A stretch of 64,000 bases of DNA from an uncultured Eubacteriales bacterium (GTDB taxonomy: Bacteria > Bacillota > Clostridia > Christensenellales > Aristaeellaceae), in NCBI GenBank assembly GCA_902795275.1, contig CADBKQ010000002.1:1-64000 (forward strand). The letters are read 5' to 3'. The notes beneath the pieces are model-generated. The model did not search any database, was not told the DNA's origin, and was given only the letters and a program-made list of their open reading frames with translations. Of this stretch, positions 8,607 to 14,790 are shown piece after piece. Position 1 is the stretch's first letter. The number at the start of each line of letters is the position of its first letter. The position numbers were made by a program, and so were the translations under genes.

Positions 8607-8652
8607 TTGTTTTTTATCGCCCTGTCGGATTATAATAAATGAGAGAAGGGGT
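8607..8652 (+). promoter_or_regulatory. promoter and RBS of the HTH-receiver gene
   Basis: TTGTTT (8607-8612), 18 bases, TATAAT (8631-8636). AGAAGGGG at 8645-8652 is placed to serve the GTG at 8660, not the ATG at 8639 that lies too close to the -10 to be translated. This promoter is divergent from copy B, so one protein bound here could control both. Confidence 0.6.
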
Positions 8653-8659
8653 GTGTTGC

Positions 8660-9259
8660 GTGAATATATTGTTTGCGGAAAATCTGCGGAAGATGAGAAC
8701 GGAAAGAGGACTTACCCAGAAGCAGCTCGGGCAGAAGCTGTTTGTCAGCCATTCCACCATTGCCCGCTGGGAAAGCGGCAGCCGTTTGCCGGACGCCGCG
8801 ATGATTCCCCGGATTGCCAAATGCCTCAATGTCGATTCCGGCAGGCTGTTTCATCTCGCGGCGAAGAGCGATGAAATCCCAAATGTCATCATGGTGGACG
8901 ACAACGAGGTCATCCTCTCCCACTGTTTGAACATCCTGGAGGAGGTCATGCCGGACGCCACGATCACGGGCTTTATCTGGCCACAGGAAGCGATTGAATA
9001 CGCGAAGACGAACCGGGTCGCCCTGGCCATTCTGGATATCGAGCTGGGCACGGCCAGCGGGCTTGAGCTTTGCCATACGCTGCATGAAATCAATCCCTGC
9101 ACAAACATCGTTTTTCTGACCGCTTACCCCGATTACGCTCTCGACGCATGGAAAACCGAGGCCAACGGTTTCATGGTCAAACCGCTGACCCCGGAGGACG
9201 TAAGGGAGCAGCTGAAAAAGCTGCGCTATCCGGTTTTGACGGGAGGCCCGGACACGTGA
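8660..9259 (+). CDS. response regulator with N-terminal XRE helix-turn-helix and C-terminal receiver
   Basis: 199 residues. Residues 1-65 form an XRE/Cro-type DNA-binding domain (ENLRKMRTERGLTQKQLGQK, then STIARWESGSRLPD). Residues 75-195 form a CheY-like receiver with Asp80/Asp81, phosphoacceptor Asp126 (ILDIE), Thr154 and Lys174 (VKPL). The order DNA-binding then receiver, with an XRE domain, is unusual; partners of LytS-type kinases normally end in a LytTR domain. The start is GTG 8660, chosen from the RBS. Its stop overlaps the kinase start by four bases, so they form a two-component pair. It may act on the repeated promoter element nearby; that is inference. Confidence 0.85.
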   Translation: MNILFAENLRKMRTERGLTQKQLGQKLFVSHSTIARWESGSRLPDAAMIPRIAKCLNVDSGRLFHLAAKSDEIPNVIMVDDNEVILSHCLNILEEVMPDATITGFIWPQEAIEYAKTNRVALAILDIELGTASGLELCHTLHEINPCTNIVFLTAYPDYALDAWKTEANGFMVKPLTPEDVREQLKKLRYPVLTGGPDT

Positions 9260-10602
9260 ACGATTGGATCAATTTCTTTTACTTTTTCATCATCGGAGCG
9301 GCGCTGCTGCTGAGTGTGCATGGGCTGTGGCTGACCGCCATCCTGCCCGGTGTCGAAAAATGGAGCAGACGCTTCTTCCGGAACTACTTTATCGTTCTTT
9401 TTACGGCCTGCCTGTTAGGCCTCATCGAGATGTCCTTTCTCTTTTATTCCCCACCCAGAGGGGTTCTGTATTTGGTGATGTTTCTGGAATCCCTGTTCTA
9501 TTCGATGCCGCTGCTAATGCTGACGGTTTATCTGCTGCACTGCTGCGGCGAAAACATACGCAAAAGCAAGCTCCTTCACGCCGCGGTCGGACTGTACGCA
9601 GCCTGTTTGCTGCTGTTTGCGGGTTCCATGTTCTTTGATGATTTCTATTTAATCACGCCGGATCTGCAGTATTACCGCGGGCCGCTGTACCCAATTATAA
9701 CGCTGCCAATGATCTCCATCATACTGCTCAACCTCGCGGGCGTGCTGCGCCGCCGAAACCGGCTTTCCCACAAGACGTATGTCAGTTTCCTGGCCGCGAT
9801 CCTGCCGATAACAGTCGCGCTGCTCGTGCATTTGTTCGTCGATGTCTTCCCGCTCATCGACATCTGCATCGTTATCTCCGGCCTCGCCATGCACAGCCTC
9901 ATCACGTCCGATCAGATCGAGCAGGATATGCGGTGCCAGAAGGAGATCCTTCAGCAGCAGCAGGAAATCACCAGGCAGCAGTGTGAAATCGCCAATCAGC
10001 ACGCCAGCATCCTGGTGCTGCAAATGCGGCCGCACTTCATTTACAACACCATGACGAGCATCTATTGCCTTTGCAGTCAGGATCCGGAGAAGGCCCAGCA
10101 GGTGGTCATGGATTTCACTACCTATCTTCGCAAAAACTTCAACGCCCTGGCCAGCGCCGAGCCCATCCCGTTCACCTCGGAGCTGGAGCACACCCGCGCC
10201 TATCTCGCCGTGGAGCAGGTTCAGTATCCCCAAAGCCTCTTCGTCGAATATGACACGCCGCATACCTTCTTCCGCGTGCCGCCGCTGACGCTCCAGCCCA
10301 TCGTGGAAAACGCCGTCAAGCACGGCAGAGACCCCTACGCAGGCCCGCTGCGCATTTCCATACAAACCCGGAAAACAGCCTCCGGCAGCGAGATCACCGT
10401 ATCGGACAATGGCCGCGGTTTTGTTCCCGCTGATAACGGCGAGCCGCATATCGCCCTGAAAAATATCAGGCAGAGGCTTGAAATCATGTGCGGCGGGCAT
10501 CTTGCGATTACCCCCAACGAAGGCGGCGGAACCGTGGTGACGGTGACGATCCCAGCGGCGCCGGATAAACGGGGAGATTATTCCGGAACCATTCAAGGAT
10601 AA
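9256..10602 (+). CDS. LytS-like membrane sensor histidine kinase
   Basis: 448 residues starting at GTG 9256 with GGGAGG upstream. About six or seven hydrophobic segments fill residues 5-220 and act as the sensor in the membrane. A coiled stretch (EILQQQQEITRQQCEIA) leads to the phosphoacceptor region LQMRPHFIYNT, where His is followed by Phe and Asn as in the His_kinase family of LytS. The ATP-binding domain shows LQPIVENAVKHG, VSDNGRGF and GGGTVVTVTIP. It phosphorylates the HTH-receiver protein encoded immediately upstream, judging by the overlapping genes. The signal is unknown. Confidence 0.88.
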   Translation: MNDWINFFYFFIIGAALLLSVHGLWLTAILPGVEKWSRRFFRNYFIVLFTACLLGLIEMSFLFYSPPRGVLYLVMFLESLFYSMPLLMLTVYLLHCCGENIRKSKLLHAAVGLYAACLLLFAGSMFFDDFYLITPDLQYYRGPLYPIITLPMISIILLNLAGVLRRRNRLSHKTYVSFLAAILPITVALLVHLFVDVFPLIDICIVISGLAMHSLITSDQIEQDMRCQKEILQQQQEITRQQCEIANQHASILVLQMRPHFIYNTMTSIYCLCSQDPEKAQQVVMDFTTYLRKNFNALASAEPIPFTSELEHTRAYLAVEQVQYPQSLFVEYDTPHTFFRVPPLTLQPIVENAVKHGRDPYAGPLRISIQTRKTASGSEITVSDNGRGFVPADNGEPHIALKNIRQRLEIMCGGHLAITPNEGGGTVVTVTIPAAPDKRGDYSGTIQG

Positions 10603-10652
10603 TCCAGGCTTATTCCTCATCCCGAAGCGTTTCATTCACATCCTTTTCAATT

Positions 10653-10808
10653 TCAGAGTACAGAGTGGGAAGACAGCCGCGATGCGCTTGCCTTGTAGTC
10701 CTCCTGATCGAAGAAATCCGTCAGGCGGGGGTTGGGATAGCGCAGACCGAAAGGAAGCATTTTCCAGCCCCGGAGCGCGAAGTCTTTTTCCAAAGTATAA
10801 TAAGCCAA
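10653..10808 (-). pseudogene. short truncated reading frame, possibly the N-terminus of a larger enzyme
   Basis: A TTG at 10808 is well placed after AAGGAGA. The frame reads AYYTLEKDFALRGWKMLPFG, then LRYPNPRLTDFFDQEDYK, before losing sense and stopping after about 51 codons. The first half looks like a real protein start, vaguely like radical-SAM peptide-modifying enzymes, but I cannot name the family. No continuation is visible downstream in another frame. It is on the same strand as, and about 1 kb from, a decayed peptide precursor. Confidence 0.3.
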
Positions 10809-10886
10809 TTGTATGTCTCCTTTCGCAATAAAAAAGCAGAAGGCAGGGAAGAAAACTATCCCTGCCTTCCTTGGGACGGCAGAAAA

Positions 10887-10916
10887 GAAACACACGAAAG
10901 CTTTTTGTGATTTACG
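10887..10916 (+). repeat. 30-base inverted repeat, left copy, flanking the HdeD-like gene
   Basis: GAAACACACGAAAGCTTTTT followed by GTGATTTACG. It matches the reverse complement of 11551-11580 at 27 of 30 positions. Both copies point inward around the HdeD-like gene. No transposase and no target duplication were recognised. Confidence 0.65.
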
Positions 10917-11001
10917 CTTTATAGATAAGAACGAATTGAACCGCAGCCGTTTGCGGAACGTTTTGTCCCGTAAACAGCCGCGAATTCTTTCCGCTCTTCG
11001 G

Positions 11002-11514
11002 TTATTTGTCCTCTTTGTCCAAGACGGCGCCCATCACGATGGTGCTGATGCCGGCTTCGATGAAGCAGAAGCCGATCAGCATACCCGAGGACATGGCGAG
11101 CACCTGGGGATGCAGGAAGGAATAGATGCTCATGATCACGCCGAGGATACCGGCGATCAGGCCTACGAACCAAAGATCATCCTGATTCTTGAGTTTGAAC
11201 GCCAGCACGATGGAAACGATGCCCTGCACCAGGAACCAGCCAGCGGTCATGTAAAGCATCATGGTGTCAAAGACCAGGGTGGTGCCCGGCAGGAACAGCG
11301 AGATCAGGCCCACGATGATGGCCAGCACGCTCACCACCGCTTTCAGCACGTTCCCCTTCTTCTTGAAGTAGTAAACCAGGCCCGCGATGCCGTAGAACAG
11401 CAGCATGACGCACATGAAGTAGCCGGTGGCCAGGTAGGTGGTCAGGGGGGTAAACAGGCAGCATGCGCCGGTGATAATCATCAGAATACCGAGAATGATG
11501 CTCAAAATCATCAT
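11002..11514 (-). CDS. HdeD-like (DUF308) small integral membrane protein
   Basis: 170 residues with six hydrophobic segments and short loops, for example IILGILMIITGACCLFTPL, AVVSVLAIIVGLISLFLPG and GLIAGILGVIMSIYSFLHPQ. The repeated pattern of paired helices with conserved G and P residues (FxPG...) is that of the HdeD/DUF308 family, linked in enterobacteria to acid stress and otherwise of unknown function. It starts at ATG 11514 and ends with the charged tail VLDKEDK. It stands alone between two 30-base inverted repeats and may have been moved as a cassette. Confidence 0.8.
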   Translation of the reverse strand: MMILSIILGILMIITGACCLFTPLTTYLATGYFMCVMLLFYGIAGLVYYFKKKGNVLKAVVSVLAIIVGLISLFLPGTTLVFDTMMLYMTAGWFLVQGIVSIVLAFKLKNQDDLWFVGLIAGILGVIMSIYSFLHPQVLAMSSGMLIGFCFIEAGISTIVMGAVLDKEDK

Positions 11515-11550
11515 GATTGTTTTCCTCCGAATTCATTGGTGTATTTTTCA

Positions 11551-11580
11551 CGTAAACCGCAAAAAGCTTTCGTGCGTTTC
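11551..11580 (-). repeat. 30-base inverted repeat, right copy, flanking the HdeD-like gene
   Basis: On the minus strand it reads GAAACGCACGAAAGCTTTTT then GCGGTTTACG, differing from the left copy at three positions only. It lies 36 bases upstream of the HdeD-like start, so it could also hold or affect its promoter. Confidence 0.65.
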
Positions 11581-11654
11581 CTCTCGGATCGGGCAAACGC
11601 CGCCCCGGGGAGCGGGATCGATCCTCCCTCCTTTTTTACATGTGTTCTCAAGCG

Positions 11655-11908
11655 TTACGTCCACGCTCTGTTGCAATCCTCCAAACCATAATACCGTACC
11701 TCGTCTTCGTAACAGGCGTCGTCGCTTCCGCACCAGCTTCCGTCCTCCACCGTGGCGGCGCGGTTGATAGAACCGTCCGGGTTGCGAATTAGTCGGCTGT
11801 TTTTTTCGCCGCATCGCGAGAGCACTTTGGTTTTCCAGCGTGATCAGCTCAGTAAATATTCCCTCCGGCCACGGCATCCATGTCGTCCTGGGACATTTCC
11901 TGGTTCAT
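11655..11908 (-). pseudogene. decayed double-glycine leader peptide (RiPP or bacteriocin precursor-like)
   Basis: From ATG 11908 the frame reads MNQEMSQDDMDAVAGGNIY and then TGA. The D-D-M-D-A-V-A-G-G ending is the classic leader seen before a Gly-Gly cleavage site. In another frame, up to TAA at 11655, the sequence reads NPDGSINRAATVEDGSW followed by CGSDDACYEDEVRYYG and LEDCNRAWT, a Cys-rich core-like segment. At least one frameshift and one stop separate leader and core, so I call it broken. No intact maturase or peptidase-transporter gene lies beside it; the 10653-10808 fragment may be a remnant of one. Confidence 0.4.
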
Positions 11909-12177
11909 GATTTCCTGTTCTTTCTTTCCTGGTCAGACGTGATTCCATCCTCCTTTGTATCTGTTCAGTCGATGGTGGGAAAGGATGCATTAGGCATTAG
12001 GGGAACGGAGGGATTAAGCGGCAGGTATTGAAGGTATTTGGGAAATGGTTCTGCTCCTCCCTGCACGCCTAATGCCTGATTACTGAAGCGCTTTTTCCTT
12101 CAGGATGACTGAACCATTCTTCATCGTTCATTATAATACAGCAATGCGGTAAATACAAGCAAGGAGACGCCCATTCT

Positions 12178-12207
12178 GATTTGCCAATCCGGAACACTTC
12201 CTTGATG
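12178..12207 (+). promoter_or_regulatory. shared promoter element, copy C
   Basis: GATTTGCCAATCCGGAACAC then TTCC, abutting a -35-like TTGATG (12202-12207). No good -10 sits at 16-18 bases, so this copy may be inactive or a binding site only. Confidence 0.45.
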
Positions 12208-12301
12208 GCGGCGGAGAGAGGACAGATTCATAAAGCGTCTCTTTCTGCTTTGGGAGAGGCTCTCTTCATGGGACGTTACGGCGCCGAACAAAAAAGGGCG
12301 T

Positions 12302-12351
12302 TGACAATCTGGAACCCCCTCTTGACGGCAGCGGAGAAAAAACAGTAAAAT
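12302..12351 (+). promoter_or_regulatory. shared promoter element, copy D
   Basis: A diverged element (TGACAATCTGGAACCCCCTC) abuts -35 TTGACG (12322-12327), 18 bases, -10 TAAAAT (12346-12351). It probably contributes to transcription of the secreted protein gene at 12588. Confidence 0.5.
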
Positions 12352-12390
12352 GGATACAGACAAAAGCCGTCCGGGAAACCGAAGCGAGGA

Positions 12391-12448
12391 ACTTTGATTT
12401 GCCAATCTGGAACACTCACTTGAAAACGCTGGGATACTTTACTACAAT
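12391..12448 (+). promoter_or_regulatory. promoter of the secreted protein gene with shared element (copy E)
   Basis: GATTTGCCAATCTGGAACAC then TCAC, -35 TTGAAA (12420-12425), 17 bases, -10 TACAAT (12443-12448). Element and -35 are fused exactly as in copies A and B. Confidence 0.7.
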
Positions 12449-12587
12449 TAAATGTAGATCCTATACCAGCGAAAAAGAAAGGAGGATTGTACACATAAAG
12501 GATGGAGAGTCAGTCCTACTGTATGGGTCAATACGTTCTACAACACCACCGCGAAATAACACGGTCATGAAGAAAGGAGTATATACT

Positions 12588-14021
12588 ATGAAGAAACTCA
12601 TTTCCTGCCTGTTGGTCGTTATAATGCTCTTCGCTGTTGCCGAGGGCTTTGCAGAGTCTTTGAGACCGGGACGCTTTGTGAATAGCGATATTCTGCGCCG
12701 GTTCCGGAAGGAAACGGACACGGAGACAAAGGATCTCGCCCTGCAGGTTCAGTCCGGGAACGAGATTGACGACGTTGTGATCCGCATTGACGGGGATAAT
12801 CTTCACCTGGTGCCTCGCACGAACGGTGTGGCGAACAGTCATATTCAGCTGAATCCTACGGGTATCTATCTGGATTCCGACGGTACTGTGACGCTGCTGC
12901 GTTATGCCACAGTGATCACAGTCGTGCAGGATATTATCAAAGAAGTGGATTCAATGCTTGAACGGGCCATAGAGAGCATCCCCGAAGAGGAGCTTCCCTC
13001 GGAGGATGAGATGAAGAAGGCTGTAAAAGAATTGAGCATTCTGGCCTCTGCGGTGAAGGCTCAGGAGCAGGCCGATGCCGCCACGCTTTCTTCTGCGGCG
13101 ATAGCCTTTGCCAACAAGTTTAAGCCCGAATACATTCTGGATATCAAAGAGGAAGAAGGCAGTGTGAGGATCAGCCTGCGCAGCGAAGCCTTCGCCACGG
13201 CTCTGGCTGAAGCGATAGACGAAATGATGTCAAACCCTGCTCTTGCGGAACTGGCGAATCGTCAGGCTGCGATGAATGGCGATAAGACTTTTGCTGATAT
13301 ACAGCAGGACTGGGAGCAGAATCGAGAAGCCACGCTGGCAGCCATCCGTTCCATCAAAAGCACTGATATGATTGATGAGAATGGCCACTGGGTGTCCCAT
13401 TTCCAGATTGGCGAAGAGTTTTCTGCGACGAAGATTTTGATGTGCGATACGGATGCCTGGATCGATGCGGAGAACGGCGAAGCGAACATCACATGCTGCA
13501 TGGGATTTAAGAATGAGGATCCCTTCATCGTATATCAGCTTGCGGTGACCCCGTATTTCTACAATGAGAAGCTGAGCTCCGGAAATTCCATGACGGAGAT
13601 TCAGGCGGAATTCGAGAATGATCAGCTCATCAGCGGAAATGTTCTCACCATGATAGAAGGCAAAGAAGAAATGAGGGCTTACTTTGGTCCCGATTATTTG
13701 TTTATGAAGGGGCCGAAGGGCTGCATCAGCACTTCTGTACGGGAAACCTGGACGGGCAAAATCCGCTACGAACTGGTGGCAGAGACCGCTGAAGGCAAGG
13801 AAACCTCTATCATCCTTGATTTCTATCAGGAGGATGACAGCCTTGTTTGCGAACTGAGCACCAATGAATCTGATCAGTCGGTGATGTTCAAGATCAGTCG
13901 GATTGACAAATTGAATATCGAAGATCTGAGCGCCTCGGAAAACATCAACGAAATCACCGTTGACCAGATCAATGCCGTACTGGAAAGCCTTCTGAATACG
14001 GTCGTCAAGACGGATAAATAA
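12588..14021 (+). CDS. secreted protein of unknown function
   Basis: 477 residues with a Sec signal peptide (MKKLISCLLVVIMLFAVAEG, likely cleaved after FAES). The mature part is acidic and mostly beta-strand-like in its C-terminal half (for example KIRYELVAETAEGKETSIIL), with a helical central section near residues 100-170. I recognise no domain. The start at 12588 follows AAAGGAG and the signal peptide begins there, although the frame stays open further upstream. Two promoters with the shared element precede it, placing it in the same putative regulon as the pseudo-esterase/CARF-HEPN operon. A hairpin terminator follows at 14041. Confidence 0.75.
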   Translation: MKKLISCLLVVIMLFAVAEGFAESLRPGRFVNSDILRRFRKETDTETKDLALQVQSGNEIDDVVIRIDGDNLHLVPRTNGVANSHIQLNPTGIYLDSDGTVTLLRYATVITVVQDIIKEVDSMLERAIESIPEEELPSEDEMKKAVKELSILASAVKAQEQADAATLSSAAIAFANKFKPEYILDIKEEEGSVRISLRSEAFATALAEAIDEMMSNPALAELANRQAAMNGDKTFADIQQDWEQNREATLAAIRSIKSTDMIDENGHWVSHFQIGEEFSATKILMCDTDAWIDAENGEANITCCMGFKNEDPFIVYQLAVTPYFYNEKLSSGNSMTEIQAEFENDQLISGNVLTMIEGKEEMRAYFGPDYLFMKGPKGCISTSVRETWTGKIRYELVAETAEGKETSIILDFYQEDDSLVCELSTNESDQSVMFKISRIDKLNIEDLSASENINEITVDQINAVLESLLNTVVKTDK

Positions 14022-14040
14022 TCAAGCTGCAGCTTGTCTC

Positions 14041-14075
14041 CCGGAGCTTCGCCTCCTGTCGAAGCTCCGGGGGAA
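14041..14075 (+). terminator. hairpin after the secreted protein gene
   Basis: CCGGAGCTTCG and CGAAGCTCCGG form an 11-bp stem. No T-run follows directly, so termination is likely but not certain. Confidence 0.45.
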
Positions 14076-14193
14076 AATTCGTTTTTTCCAGATTGAGAGT
14101 GCAAGGACGCCTGACAACCGCAGGAATGAACTGCGCATGCGCCGGCGTGTTTGCCCGCGCAGCGCCTGAGTTGAAGCAAGAAAGGGGATCAAA

Positions 14194-14718
14194 ATGATTA
14201 AATTAAGCAATGAAAGAATTGAGCAGATTCTGCACGAAGAGACTGTAAAAAAAGAAGAACTGGCAACGATTCTTCGCAGTATCTATCTCAGATACATGCG
14301 TCTGTATGAGGAATACTTTGCAGACATCTTTGCGCTGAACGATGCCAAGATCTCCGAGATGAGAGAATATCACGAAGAAACCAAAAGTCTGGTAAAGTAT
14401 TATTACATGGATATTCCTGAAGATGTCTGTAGAGGAATCAATGAATTTGATAAAAATGCCAGTGCCCACCTGCTTGGTTCTGGATGGCGTGAAAGCCTTT
14501 TTGAGGTCTTTGATTATTTCAAAGAAAATAACGAGGACAAGTACAAAAATGATAAACGTATAAAGGAGGAGTTTACAGAACAAGCTTTGGCGGTTTTCTA
14601 TGATGAAATGGATAAGATTTTCAGAGAAGGCTTCAACACAGGCAGCCAACAATCCAAAAATGTAATCAGCGGAGTCGCATCGCTATTGTTCGGGAATTCC
14701 GAGAAGGAAAAGAAGTGA
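14194..14718 (+). CDS. hypothetical helical cytosolic protein
   Basis: 174 residues, highly charged and predicted all-helical (for example IEQILHEETVKKEELATILR and YEEYFADIFALNDAKISEMR). There is no signal peptide or membrane segment, and I recognise no domain. AAGAAAGGGG precedes the ATG. The gene is clearly more AT-rich and uses more AAA, GAT and AGA codons than the conserved genes in the window, which suggests separate acquisition. It sits between two genes for exported proteins, with 72 bases before the next. Confidence 0.7.
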   Translation: MIKLSNERIEQILHEETVKKEELATILRSIYLRYMRLYEEYFADIFALNDAKISEMREYHEETKSLVKYYYMDIPEDVCRGINEFDKNASAHLLGSGWRESLFEVFDYFKENNEDKYKNDKRIKEEFTEQALAVFYDEMDKIFREGFNTGSQQSKNVISGVASLLFGNSEKEKK

Positions 14719-14790
14719 AGCTTTTGATTCGGGTATCGGCGCCGGAACCGGAAAGCGACGTCACAAACCTAAGAAGGAGAAGTCATCATC

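Larger units (their letters stand above)
11909..12587. other. intergenic region with repeat, shared promoter elements and no convincing gene
   Basis: This 680-base stretch holds a GCATTAGGCATTAG inverted repeat of the dispersed family (11987-12083), three copies of the shared promoter element (C at 12178-12207, D at 12302-12351, E at 12391-12448) and the leader of the secreted protein gene at 12588. Copies C and D are also alike for about 25 bases downstream (GGCGGCGGAGAGAGGACAG versus GGCAGCGGAGAAAAAACAG), pointing to a local duplication. Short frames here have no good RBS. Confidence 0.5.

Noticed and set aside
8639..8659. ATG 8639 as start of the HTH-receiver gene
   Set aside because: It lies only three bases after the -10 box and would not be on the transcript.
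11548..11877. 109-codon frame rich in Arg over the peptide precursor remnant
   Set aside because: Arg/Pro-rich out-of-frame reading; the leader and Cys-rich segments in the two other frames look more natural.
12399..12587. N-terminal extension of the secreted protein
   Set aside because: It covers a promoter and lacks an RBS, and the signal peptide begins at 12588.
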